Positions 1 through 6,968 of a stretch of DNA of 14,890 bases are shown here, piece by piece. The DNA is from an uncultured Clostridia bacterium (GTDB lineage: Bacteria > Bacillota > Clostridia > Oscillospirales > Acutalibacteraceae): the NCBI GenBank assembly GCA_945868935.1, contig CAMBNE010000002.1, forward strand, positions 1-14,890, read 5' to 3'. The translations under genes and the position numbers were made by a program. Each line of letters begins with the position of its first letter. The first letter of the stretch is position 1. A model generated the notes under the pieces. That model had not been told where the DNA came from and did not search any database. It saw only the letters and a list, made by a program, of their open reading frames with translations.

Positions 1-487
1 GTTCTTTGGGTTCAACTGTTTCATTTGCATAGCCGACAACAATACCCGACACAGCCGTATATTCATCGGGAATCCGGAGCGCTTTTTTCAAATCGGGTAC
101 AGCATTTACGACAATACTGCTTCCCCAAATGACAACGCTTCCAAGCCCCTGTTCCGTCGCTTCCAACATCATATTCTGCATAATGCAGCCAGCATCCGCA
201 AATTCGATATTCGGGAAGGGCATTTTTTTAGATGAAACAAGTATCAGCACAGGTGCGTTGTATAACGGGTTAAAATCCACGTGCATATTCATTTTTAATC
301 CTTCGGAAATGGAGCGAAGAATTTCTTTGTTCTCAATAACAGTAATACGCAAATTATCGTACAGATTCTTGCCGACAGGTGCGGCGCAACCGGCTTTCAG
401 TATTTGCTCCAGCTTGCTGTCCTCCACAGATATATCCTTGTAAGAACGAATCGATCTCCTTGATGAAATGGCATTCAGTAATTCCAT
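1..487 (-). CDS. Nitroreductase family protein (3' end cut by window edge)
   Basis: Reading leftwards from an ATG at 487, the frame stays open for 162 codons to the window edge. The N-terminus MELLNAISSRRSIRSY carries the RRSIRSY motif typical of the FMN-binding start of nitroreductases. Further on are an NAPVLILV strand and an EATEQGLGSVVIWG segment, matching the family core. Such enzymes are cytoplasmic FMN flavoproteins that reduce nitro compounds, quinones or other electrophiles with NAD(P)H. The family is usually about 170-200 residues, so only a short C-terminus is missing. A GGAGGT ribosome binding site at 497-502 fixes the start. It is divergent from an HxlR regulator, the usual arrangement for an electrophile-inducible reductase. 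The substrate cannot be told from sequence. Confidence 0.9.
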   Translation of the reverse strand, partial: MELLNAISSRRSIRSYKDISVEDSKLEQILKAGCAAPVGKNLYDNLRITVIENKEILRSISEGLKMNMHVDFNPLYNAPVLILVSSKKMPFPNIEFADAGCIMQNMMLEATEQGLGSVVIWGSSIVVNAVPDLKKALRIPDEYTAVSGIVVGYANETVEPKE

Positions 488-509
488 ATTAAAATGACCT
501 CCAAATTTA

Positions 510-538
510 TTGACATTAAGTTGATTGGTTAGTATAAT
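510..538 (+). promoter_or_regulatory. Perfect-consensus sigma-A promoter for the first HxlR gene
   Basis: TTGACA at 510-515, a 17-base spacer and TATAAT at 533-538 match the housekeeping consensus exactly. Transcription would start near 545, giving a leader of about 80 bases before the ATG at 625. The -35 box lies only eight bases from the ribosome binding site of the divergent nitroreductase, so this promoter sits inside the opposing gene's leader. So strong a promoter in front of a regulator gene suggests it is normally repressed. Confidence 0.8.
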
Positions 539-594
539 AATCATACTATATATCATTTTGAAAAGCAAGTACGCAGATTATACTTATCAAGTAT
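530..594. promoter_or_regulatory. Two candidate HxlR operators between divergent genes
   Basis: Two palindromes lie between the divergent starts. TAGTAT (530-535) and ATACTA (543-548) are perfect inverted arms separated by seven bases, and they cover the -10 box and start point of the regulator promoter. ATACTT-ATC-AAGTAT (580-594) is a perfect 15-base palindrome. It lies just upstream of a leftward TATAAT (582 to 577) that could serve the nitroreductase, although no good -35 was found for that box. Family knowledge: HxlR/YodB-type repressors bind inverted repeats built on TACT and AGTA. Binding by the adjacent HxlR protein is inference. Confidence 0.55.
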
Positions 595-624
595 CATTTT
601 TCGTACTATGGAGGTTATATAGCG

Positions 625-972
625 ATGACTTTTGAAGATTTTCAGGAATATATCAAAAATGAGTATCCACAGGAAAACTGTCCTGTTTTAAAAACGCTGG
701 AGCTTTTGGGTGGAAAATGGACATCCCGTGTTATTTATGAACTGGAAAAAGCGAATCAACTTAGATTCGGTCAGTTGAAAAAGAACCTGACCGGGATTAC
801 CAACACAATGCTTTCCTCCACCTTGAAAACCTTAGAGGAACGAGGAATTGTTGAGAGAGTGCAATACAACGAAGTGCCCTTGCGTGTTGAGTATTCATTA
901 ACAGAAGCCGGAAAAGCAATGCTTCACATCTATTATGAAATGGCTAAATGGGGAAGCACTTACCTGACCTGA
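625..972 (+). CDS. HxlR-family winged-helix regulator 1
   Basis: This 115-residue protein has the typical length and layout of HxlR regulators. It has a conserved Cys in NCPVLKTLELLGGKW (residue 19), a winged helix over residues 20-95 with RFGQLKK, the recognition stretch TNTMLSSTLKTLEERG, and the wing VPLRVEYSLTEAG. Family members act as dimeric DNA-binding proteins, often repressors that sense quinones, aldehydes or other electrophiles through the N-terminal Cys. The Cys is present here, so a thiol-based switch is plausible. The ATG at 625 follows a TGGAGG ribosome binding site at about 609-613. It is divergent from the nitroreductase, which is the likely target along with its own gene. The true inducer is not visible. 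Confidence 0.93.
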   Translation: MTFEDFQEYIKNEYPQENCPVLKTLELLGGKWTSRVIYELEKANQLRFGQLKKNLTGITNTMLSSTLKTLEERGIVERVQYNEVPLRVEYSLTEAGKAMLHIYYEMAKWGSTYLT

Positions 973-1079
973 CTTTATTCTGCCTGCTTTTGCATTTCAA
1001 AATTCATTGTAGTATTTGGTTTGTTAGCATAAAGAGGAATTTTTTATTTTATGAAATACTGTTTACGGAGGCTGGCACA

Positions 1080-1970
1080 TTGGAACTTCGTGTATTAAAC
1101 TACTTTTTAGCGATTGCAAGAGAAGAAAACTTTACAAAAGCCGCACAGCAGCTCCACATCACACAGCCGACTTTGTCAAGACAGATTGCACAGCTTGAAG
1201 AAGAACTCGGTGTAGAGCTGTTTGTAAGGAGCAATCATAACATCATTCTGACAGAAGACGGTATGATACTCAAACGCCGTGCTCAGGAGCTTTTGTCCTT
1301 AGCCGACAAAACCAAAAGAGATTTCTTACATAAAGAAGAAAACCTTGAGGGAACTATATCCATCGGAAGCGGCGAATTTCAATCTACACGCTGTTTAACA
1401 GACTGTATTGCCGCATTTCGGGAAAAGCACCCGCTTGTCAGATATGAATTTTACAGCGGCAACGCCGGCAATATCCGTGACGGTATTGAGCGTGGACTGT
1501 TGGATTTAGGGCTTATGTCGGAACCGATTGATATAAGAAAATACGATTTTGTGTCTATGCCGGTTAAAGAGCAATGGGGTGTTTTGGTAAGGCACGATTC
1601 ACCGCTGGCAGAAAAAGATGTTGTTACTCCGCAGGACTTATTGGGTGTTCCTCTCATATCTGCATTAGGTGAGTTTTTGGAAAGCAATATCGGCAAATGG
1701 TTCGGAGAATACGCCGAGCAAATGAATATCGTTGCAAAGGGCAATTTGCTTTACAATGAAGCAATGTTAGCGGAAAGCAATATCGGTGTTGTTATCGGAA
1801 TCCGATTGAATTACCGTTATGATAAACTGAAATTTATTCCTTTATCTCCTGCTTTGGAAAGCGCAACCGCTTTAGCGTGGAAAAAGGAGCAGATTTTTTC
1901 AGCCGCTACCACTGCATTTATCGAATTTTCAGAGCAATACCTAAAAGGCATTTCTGACGATAAAATATAA
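1080..1970 (+). CDS. LysR-family transcriptional regulator (TTG start)
   Basis: A 296-residue LysR regulator of normal family length. The N-terminal helix-turn-helix is ELRVLNYFLAIAREE (residues 2-16) followed by FTKAAQQLHITQPTLSRQ, then a linker helix. From about residue 90 a periplasmic-binding-protein-like effector domain begins (GTISIGSG, GLLDLGLMSEP, VLVRHDSPLA). The frame is open further upstream, but the LysR fold begins exactly at a TTG at 1080, with GGAGG at 1067-1071 eight bases before it. TTG is therefore the supported start, which weakens translation. It lies between HxlR 1 and the MerR-flavodoxin operon on the same strand, so control of that operon is likely but unproven. The effector is unknown. 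Confidence 0.92.
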   Translation: MELRVLNYFLAIAREENFTKAAQQLHITQPTLSRQIAQLEEELGVELFVRSNHNIILTEDGMILKRRAQELLSLADKTKRDFLHKEENLEGTISIGSGEFQSTRCLTDCIAAFREKHPLVRYEFYSGNAGNIRDGIERGLLDLGLMSEPIDIRKYDFVSMPVKEQWGVLVRHDSPLAEKDVVTPQDLLGVPLISALGEFLESNIGKWFGEYAEQMNIVAKGNLLYNEAMLAESNIGVVIGIRLNYRYDKLKFIPLSPALESATALAWKKEQIFSAATTAFIEFSEQYLKGISDDKI

Positions 1971-1974
1971 GTAT

Positions 1975-2003
1975 TAGACATTTCAATATTATGATTATAT
2001 AAT
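1975..2003 (+). promoter_or_regulatory. Promoter of the MerR-flavodoxin-AKR operon
   Basis: TAGACA at 1975-1980 (five of six to consensus), a 17-base spacer and TATAAT at 1998-2003 lie directly after the LysR stop codon. The spacer is the ordinary 17 bases, not the 19-20 bases typical of MerR-activated promoters. The start point would be near 2010, inside the 5' arm of the hairpin at 2001-2033. Confidence 0.6.
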
Positions 2004-2037
2004 AAAGGTGTTCCAAGACGGAGCATCTTTATTTTTT
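2001..2037 (+). terminator. Intrinsic terminator after LysR, overlapping the next promoter
   Basis: Arms 2001-2014 and 2020-2033 pair over fourteen positions, allowing two G-U pairs, around the loop AAGAC. A run of six T (2032-2037) overlaps the end of the 3' arm. Transcripts coming through LysR would end here. A transcript starting near 2010 lacks most of the 5' arm and could not form the hairpin. Confidence 0.7.
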
Positions 2038-2061
2038 ATTGCCGGCGGAAGGGAGATAAAA

Positions 2062-2418
2062 ATGACAATAAACGAAGCAAGTGAACGGTACAGTATTCCT
2101 ATTGAGGTTTTAAAGGAGTACGAAAGCTGGGGGTTATGCAATGAAGTAGAAAAAGTAATGGGTTCGTGGCACTATGACGAAAGCGATATCGAGCGCTTAA
2201 GTACAATTATGACTTTGCACGATATCGGCTTTTCGAACGAAGATGTAGAAAAATATATGCGTTTGCTGACAAGGGGAAAATCTACCGAAAATGAACGATT
2301 GCAAATGCTTGAATGTAAGAGAAACGGCACACTTGATGAGATTCACTTCAAAGAAAAGCAATTAGATCGTTTGGACTACCTTCGCTTTGCAATGAAAAAT
2401 AATAACAATAATATTTAA
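2062..2418 (+). CDS. Short MerR-type regulator
   Basis: The protein is 118 residues from the ATG at 2062, chosen because GGAAGGGAG at 2047-2055 sits six bases upstream. The frame is also open to 2008 without a ribosome binding site. MTINEASERYSIPIEVLKEYESWGL resembles the MerR helix-turn-helix, although the usual 'RYYE..GL' is altered to 'KEYESWGL'. A wing (SWHYDESDIERLSTIMTLHDIGFS) and a helical dimerisation region from about 70 to 110 follow. There is no long effector domain and no obvious metal-binding Cys cluster; C26 and C93 are the only cysteines. It heads the operon, 23 bases before the lipoprotein flavodoxin, and probably controls it. The DNA-binding family is fairly sure; the signal is unknown. 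Confidence 0.82.
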   Translation: MTINEASERYSIPIEVLKEYESWGLCNEVEKVMGSWHYDESDIERLSTIMTLHDIGFSNEDVEKYMRLLTRGKSTENERLQMLECKRNGTLDEIHFKEKQLDRLDYLRFAMKNNNNNI

Positions 2419-2441
2419 CATCAGAAAGGAGATTTTTTGTA

Positions 2442-3119
2442 ATGAAAAAATTAGTTTCAATGCTTATGGTATTTACTCTGCTGTTTTCTTTTACAGCCTG
2501 CGGCAATAACAACAACGCCGGTGAAAGCGAGAAATTGCAGGATTCTGCATCACAGACCGAACAGCAAACTACTGTTTCTGAACAGGAGCCTGACAGTTCA
2601 GCCGAAACATCTTTGGCAGAGTCCAATCCTGTTGAAACAGAAACAAAATCGTTGGTTGCTTACTTTTCCTGTACCGGAAATACAAAAGCTGTTGCGGAAA
2701 GAATTGCAGAACTGACAGGTGCAGACCTGTATGAGATAGTTCCGGCAGAGCCGTACACCGATGAAGATTTGAATTACAACAATAATGATTGTCGTGCAAA
2801 CAGAGAAATGAACGATTCCTCTGCACGACCTGCCATAGGAAGTGACTCTATCGACATTTCCGTTTATGACACCGTATATATCGGATACCCGATTTGGTGG
2901 GGAACGATGCCGAGAATTATCAATACTTTTCTTGATACCTATGACTTGTCAAATAAAACGGTAATGCCGTTTTGCACTTCCGGCTCAAGCGGTATTTCAA
3001 AATCAGTATCGGATATGAAAGCGGAAGAACCGGACGCTGATATTCGTGACGGCCTTAGAGCGAGTGGTTCATCTGACAGCGGTATCAACGAATGGTTAAG
3101 TAATAACGGACTTATGTAA
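2442..3119 (+). CDS. Lipoprotein-anchored flavodoxin
   Basis: The 225-residue product begins with a lipoprotein signal peptide: MKK, a hydrophobic stretch, then a lipobox ending FTAC with the lipidated Cys at residue 20. A Ser/Glu/Gln/Thr-rich linker runs to about residue 68. A flavodoxin domain follows, with the FMN phosphate-loop SCTGNTKAVA (76-85), the GYPIWWGTMP strand-loop (148-157) and the TSGSSGIS loop (179-186). It should carry FMN and transfer electrons outside the cytoplasmic membrane. The domain is closely similar in layout to the cytoplasmic flavodoxin encoded 19 bases downstream, suggesting duplication followed by gain of an export signal. A GAAAGGAG ribosome binding site precedes the ATG. 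The redox partner is not evident in the window. Confidence 0.93.
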   Translation: MKKLVSMLMVFTLLFSFTACGNNNNAGESEKLQDSASQTEQQTTVSEQEPDSSAETSLAESNPVETETKSLVAYFSCTGNTKAVAERIAELTGADLYEIVPAEPYTDEDLNYNNNDCRANREMNDSSARPAIGSDSIDISVYDTVYIGYPIWWGTMPRIINTFLDTYDLSNKTVMPFCTSGSSGISKSVSDMKAEEPDADIRDGLRASGSSDSGINEWLSNNGLM

Positions 3120-3138
3120 TATAAGGAGGAAAAATAAT

Positions 3139-3609
3139 ATGAGCAAAAAATTAGTAGCATATTTCTCGGCAAGCGGCGTTACAAAAGCCGCCGCCGAGCG
3201 TTTAGCAAAAGCAATCGGTGCAGACCTGTTTGAAATCAAACCAAAAACACCGTACACCCGTGCAGACCTTGACTGGACGGATAAAAAGAGCCGTAGCTCC
3301 GTTGAAACAAATGACCCTAATTGCCGTCCCGAAATTTTCGATACCCTTGCCAATATGGACGATTACAGCACGGTATTCCTCGGCTTTCCTATCTGGTGGT
3401 ATGTTGCACCGAAAATTATCAACACCTTTGTGGAAAGCTATGACTTTTCGGGCAAGACGGTTATTCCGTTTGCCACCTCCGGCGGCAGCGAAATGGGCAA
3501 AACTACCGATGTACTGAAAAGCCTTTGTCCTGCCGCAAATTGGAAAAACGGCAAGGTGGTAAACGGTATGTCCGAAAAAATGCTTGGGGACTGGGCTGAC
3601 ACATTTTGA
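3139..3609 (+). CDS. Cytoplasmic flavodoxin
   Basis: This 156-residue protein has no signal peptide. It begins MSKKLVAYFSASGVTKAAAE, with the FMN phosphate-loop SASGVTKAAA at residues 10-19. It then shows FLGFPIWWYVAPKIINTF, the second flavin-contacting loop, and PFATSGGSEMG. The length fits the short flavodoxin family often listed as flavodoxin_4-like. It would be an FMN-dependent electron carrier or quinone/electrophile reductase in the cytoplasm. AAGGAGG at about 3122-3128 supports the ATG at 3139. It lies between the lipoprotein paralogue and the aldo/keto reductase in one operon with gaps under 20 bases. Confidence 0.94.
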   Translation: MSKKLVAYFSASGVTKAAAERLAKAIGADLFEIKPKTPYTRADLDWTDKKSRSSVETNDPNCRPEIFDTLANMDDYSTVFLGFPIWWYVAPKIINTFVESYDFSGKTVIPFATSGGSEMGKTTDVLKSLCPAANWKNGKVVNGMSEKMLGDWADTF

Positions 3610-3626
3610 AATCAGGAGGCAGTAAT

Positions 3627-4589
3627 ATGGAATACACGAAACTCGGTAATACCGATATTGAAATATCAAAGCTTTGCGTCGGTTGTATGAGCTTCGGCAA
3701 GCCGTCGGCAGACCTTCACGAATGGACGCTGAATCCGCAGGATACGGAAAATACGGTTCGCCACGCATTGGAGCTTGGTATCAATTTCTTTGATACAGCC
3801 AACACCTACGCACACGGAACCAGCGAAGAGTATCTGGGGCGTGCTATAAAAAACTGCACATCAAGAGATAAGGTTGTTTTAGCTTCAAAGGTATATTTTA
3901 ATGAGGGACATCTCTCGAAAGAGGCGATTAACCGGGAAATTGACGGCACACTGAAACGGCTGGGTACTGACTATCTTGATTTGTATATTATCCACCGCTT
4001 TGATTATGAAACGCCGATTGAAGAAACAATGGAAGCACTTGACGGACTTGTTAAATCAGGTAAAGTGCGTGCGCTCGGTGCTTCCGCAATGTACGGGTAT
4101 CAGTTTTACAATATGCAGCTTACAGCAAGGGATAACGGCTTTACACCTTTTGTATCTATGCAGAATCATTACAGCCTTCTTTACCGTGAGGATGAGCGTG
4201 AATTGATTCCCTTATGCAAGCAAATGGGTGTTTCGCTTACACCGTACAGTCCACTTGCGGCAGGCAGACTTTGCCGAAAAGAGTGGCATACCGATACAGA
4301 AAGAAGCAAAACCGACCGTATGGCTGCAAGCAAATATGACAGCACACAGGAGGAAGATTACAGAATCGTCCTTCGTGTGGCGGAGCTTGCCGAAAAATAC
4401 GGAAAAACAATGACGCAAATTGCACTTGCGTGGCAGTTTGCAAAGGGCGTATCTGCTCCTATCATCGGAGCAACAAAAGCAAAGTATTTTGATGACGCAG
4501 TAGGCGCATTTGATGTTAAGCTGACAGCCGAGGACATTGCTTATCTGGAAGAATTGTATGTTCCTCATAAAATTGTCGGCGCACTTTGA
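3627..4589 (+). CDS. Aldo/keto reductase
   Basis: A 320-residue NAD(P)H-dependent oxidoreductase of the aldo/keto reductase superfamily. From the ATG at 3627, supported by AGGAGG at about 3615-3620, the catalytic tetrad is visible: D56 in FFDTANTYAHG, Y61 in the same motif, K88 in LASKVY and H123 in YIIHRFD. MQNHYSLLYRE and SLTPYSPLAAGRLC are typical of the bacterial 'YghZ/Tas/IolS-like' subset, and APIIGATKAKY near the C-terminus contacts the nucleotide phosphate. It is complete and of normal length. Co-transcription with flavodoxins suggests detoxifying reactive carbonyls; the actual substrate cannot be inferred. Confidence 0.95.
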   Translation: MEYTKLGNTDIEISKLCVGCMSFGKPSADLHEWTLNPQDTENTVRHALELGINFFDTANTYAHGTSEEYLGRAIKNCTSRDKVVLASKVYFNEGHLSKEAINREIDGTLKRLGTDYLDLYIIHRFDYETPIEETMEALDGLVKSGKVRALGASAMYGYQFYNMQLTARDNGFTPFVSMQNHYSLLYREDERELIPLCKQMGVSLTPYSPLAAGRLCRKEWHTDTERSKTDRMAASKYDSTQEEDYRIVLRVAELAEKYGKTMTQIALAWQFAKGVSAPIIGATKAKYFDDAVGAFDVKLTAEDIAYLEELYVPHKIVGAL

Positions 4590-4608
4590 GAACCAAAGGA
4601 GAACGGAT

Positions 4609-5301
4609 ATGAACTTAAAAATTACAGACCCCGAATTTACAGAGCGTTTTGAATATTTCGCCTTCAACGAGGTTGTGAACGAAGAAAGCTGTCATTTAGA
4701 CACAGAAACACGCTATATTTCTGTGCTTGCTGTTCTTATAGGCTGCGGCGGTGTGGACGCATTTCGTGAAATGCTGATAAAGGCATTAGATGACGGCATT
4801 TCTCCGATAATCGTAAAGGAAATTGTTTATCAGGCAACCGATTATTTAGGTTACGGCAGAATGTTGCCGTTTCTCAAATGCGTAAACGAAGTTCTGACAG
4901 ATTGCGGTATAGCTTTACCTCTTGAGGGACAGGCAACAACTACCCTTGAAAACAGACTTGAAAAAGGAATAGAAGCACAGGCAGAAATCTTCGGAGAGCA
5001 TATGAGAGAAGCGTGGAAGGCAGGACAAATAAATCGCTGGCTTGCTTCAAACTGTTTCGGAGATTACTATACCCGAAACGGGCTTTCCCTTGCACAGCGT
5101 GAGCTTATCACCTTTTGCTTTCTTATGGCGCAGGGCGGTTGTGAGCCTCAGTTAATCGCCCATTCAAAGGGTAATATGAATATGGGAAACGACAAGGACT
5201 TTCTTATAAAGGTGGTTTTGCAATGTCTGCCTTATATCGGCTATCCCCGCTGCTTGAACGCTATTGCCTGCGTTAATAAGGCGGCAGAACAAAGAGTTTA
5301 A
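4609..5301 (+). CDS. Two-domain carboxymuconolactone decarboxylase-like protein
   Basis: The start is the ATG at 4609, behind an AAAGGAG ribosome binding site, giving 230 residues. Two AhpD/CMD-like helical repeats can be seen. The first is about residues 18-100 (ETRYISVLAVLIGCGG, MLIKALDDGISPIIVKEIVYQATDYLGYGR). The second is about residues 115-225 (LSLAQRELITFCFLMAQGGCEPQLIAHSKGNMNMG, FLIKVVLQCLPYIGYPRCLNAI). The CxxC peroxidase centre of AhpD is not seen, so peroxidase activity is doubtful; a CMD/hydrolase-like or peroxide-related role remains open. It is the last gene of the MerR-flavodoxin-AKR operon, and this combination is common in Clostridia near redox enzymes. Confidence 0.88.
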   Translation: MNLKITDPEFTERFEYFAFNEVVNEESCHLDTETRYISVLAVLIGCGGVDAFREMLIKALDDGISPIIVKEIVYQATDYLGYGRMLPFLKCVNEVLTDCGIALPLEGQATTTLENRLEKGIEAQAEIFGEHMREAWKAGQINRWLASNCFGDYYTRNGLSLAQRELITFCFLMAQGGCEPQLIAHSKGNMNMGNDKDFLIKVVLQCLPYIGYPRCLNAIACVNKAAEQRV

Positions 5302-5331
5302 AAAACGACAAATAGGGTGTTATACAAATTC

Positions 5332-5370
5332 AGACCGTCAAATCTCATTCGAGACTTGACGGTCTTTCTT
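5332..5370. terminator. Terminator shared by convergent CMD and SirTM genes
   Basis: AGACCGTCAA (5332-5341) pairs with TTGACGGTCT (5356-5365). An inner stem TCTC/GAGA (5343-5346 with 5351-5354) pairs around ATTC, and TTTCTTCT follows on the plus strand. The hairpin overlaps the last codons and stop of the convergent SirTM gene, which ends at 5338. It is nearly identical to the hairpin at 9082-9120. Confidence 0.85.
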
Positions 5371-6240
5371 CTCTGTAATTGTATGAAGAAAATTTCCTAT
5401 GTCGACTTGTATACAAAGAGATCGCCCTGCTATTTCGTTTGGACAATAGCTTTCTTTGAGGTTTACACATGCATATACAGCGTTGGGATTCTTCACTGTC
5501 ATCTGCCAAAACGGATATTTTATAATTACAGGCGTATTCATTCCAACACCGAGTTCCAAAAACAAAATATGCGAATTGCTGTGGCGGCGAATAAAATCCT
5601 CATAACGGTTCGCCGCCGCATACCAGCCTGCGTCCTGTACGAATGTATCGTCGCACCTTAAATTCATTGTCATAGGTGCGCCGCAGACCGGACATTTCGG
5701 GATAAGATTTGTTGGTATTTTCATATCATTTTGCTGTTCTGCCATTGCTCTGACAGCTTCTTCATTATCATAAGTTTTATCGTGACAAGGCTTGGAGCAT
5801 TGCCATAAGCCGTAATCTCCCTGTGTATAAAACAAGCGATTTTTATCAAAGCCTGCCCGTTGGAACTGATGGTCTACATTTGTTGTCAGTACGAAATAAT
5901 CCTTATCTTTTAAAAGTTCAAGTAAATCGCTGTACGGCTTGCCGACAGGACAGTCATATCGGTTTACAAGAATATGCCTTGACCACCACACCCAATATTC
6001 TTCGAGTGTTTCATAAGGGTAGAAACCGCCCGAATACATATCGGTAATGCCGTATTTTTTATGAAAGTCCGAAAAATACCTCTCGAATCGTTCGCCGCTG
6101 TAATCAAAGCCTGCTGAAACGGAAAGACCCGCTCCCGCCCCTATAACAATAGCGTCTGCCGTGTCTATTTCATTCTTCAGCCTTGTTATATTATCCGAGA
6201 AGTTCTCGGTAGATTTCGTAGTCTGTATCTTTGAAAACAT
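5338..6240 (-). CDS. sirTM: SirTM: class M protein ADP-ribosylating sirtuin
   Basis: Three hundred residues from the ATG at 6240, chosen because AAGGTGG (6247-6253) lies six bases upstream; the frame is open to 6285. The Rossmann motif GAGAGLSVSAGFDYSG (34-49) is the sirtuin NAD loop. TTNVDHQF holds N121, and TQGDYG has Gln140 where deacetylase sirtuins have the catalytic His. That substitution is the hallmark of SirTM enzymes, which transfer ADP-ribose from NAD to protein. C148, C152, C183 and C186 form the zinc site. It overlaps the macrodomain gene by 50 bases, so the two are translationally coupled. In known operons the target is a lipoylated GcvH-like carrier; no such gene is present here, so the substrate is open. 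Confidence 0.92.
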   Translation of the reverse strand: MFSKIQTTKSTENFSDNITRLKNEIDTADAIVIGAGAGLSVSAGFDYSGERFERYFSDFHKKYGITDMYSGGFYPYETLEEYWVWWSRHILVNRYDCPVGKPYSDLLELLKDKDYFVLTTNVDHQFQRAGFDKNRLFYTQGDYGLWQCSKPCHDKTYDNEEAVRAMAEQQNDMKIPTNLIPKCPVCGAPMTMNLRCDDTFVQDAGWYAAANRYEDFIRRHSNSHILFLELGVGMNTPVIIKYPFWQMTVKNPNAVYACVNLKESYCPNEIAGRSLCIQVDIGNFLHTITEKKDRQVSNEI

Positions 6241-6964
6241 TGAATACCACCTTAATTTTGCTGTGTGAATACCTCTTATAGTCATTTACGGTTTTGACTG
6301 CGATTTCAGCGGCTGTGTCATTGGGAAAATGAAATTCTCCCGTTGATATACAGCAAAACGCAATGCTTTTTATGCTGTTTTGCTCTGCAAGCTCCAGACA
6401 TGAACGATAGCAGGAAGCAAGTAAATCACAGTCCTGCTTTGTAAGCTTTCCTCTGACAATCGGGCCGACTGTGTGAAGTACATATTTGCAGGGCAGATTG
6501 TACGCCGGTGTTATTTTTGCCTTGCCGGTTTCTTCTTTGTGTCCCTGTTTCTTCATAATTTCAGCACATTTCAAGCGAAGCTGAACACCGGCAAAGGTGT
6601 GAATCGCATTGTCTATACAGCCGTGACAGGGACAGAAACAGCCCAGCATTTCGGAATTGGCGGCGTTTACGATAGCGTCACAGGCAAGCGTTGTAATATC
6701 TCCCTGCCATAAATAAATATCCGGCTCAGAAGGCTCTAAATCATCAAGATTTGTAATCCCCTTCTGACTTGTTTCCTCACGAAGATACTCGTCTTGTATA
6801 GCAATGAAATCATCACTAACAGGCAAAGGCATACGGATATTAAACAGAGAGCGTAAAAGTTTTTTCTGTTCCGTTTCGTTTGTCGGGATTTTTATGCTTC
6901 CATATTCCGGCAGTTCTTTCAAAAGCTCTGTGATTAAATATTCTCTTTTCTCGGCTTGTGTCAT
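6191..6964 (-). CDS. Zinc-dependent macrodomain ADP-ribosyl hydrolase
   Basis: A 257-residue protein. An N-terminal helical extension (1-80) precedes the macrodomain: LWQGDITTLACDAIVNAANS (85-104), the GCFCPCHGCIDNAIH region (108-122) and YVLHTVGPIV (161-170), then a C-terminal CCISTGEFHFP loop. C109, H114 and C116 match the Cys/His/Cys pattern of the SirTM-linked zinc macrodomains, which remove ADP-ribose from protein; two extra cysteines (C111, C133) are nearby. Pairing with SirTM makes it the eraser for the modification SirTM writes. It starts four bases after the stop of the ferredoxin-fusion gene, with AGAGGA as ribosome binding site. The name is secure; the protein substrate is not known. 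Confidence 0.92.
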   Translation of the reverse strand: MTQAEKREYLITELLKELPEYGSIKIPTNETEQKKLLRSLFNIRMPLPVSDDFIAIQDEYLREETSQKGITNLDDLEPSEPDIYLWQGDITTLACDAIVNAANSEMLGCFCPCHGCIDNAIHTFAGVQLRLKCAEIMKKQGHKEETGKAKITPAYNLPCKYVLHTVGPIVRGKLTKQDCDLLASCYRSCLELAEQNSIKSIAFCCISTGEFHFPNDTAAEIAVKTVNDYKRYSHSKIKVVFNVFKDTDYEIYRELLG

Positions 6965-6968
6965 AGTC

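Noticed and set aside
948..1079. Extended N-terminus of the LysR protein from 948
   Set aside because: It overlaps the end of HxlR 1, has no LysR-family similarity, and a GGAGG with a TTG at 1080 marks the family's normal start.
3202..3768. 188-residue open frame opposite the flavodoxin and AKR genes
   Set aside because: Shadow of the well-supported plus-strand genes; no recognisable protein features or ribosome binding site.
5317..5661. 114-residue plus-strand frame opposite the SirTM gene
   Set aside because: It begins inside the terminator region and lies opposite the conserved SirTM coding sequence.
6241..6285. Longer SirTM start at 6285
   Set aside because: The extra 15 residues come from overlap with the macrodomain gene, and the ATG at 6240 has a good AAGGTGG site.
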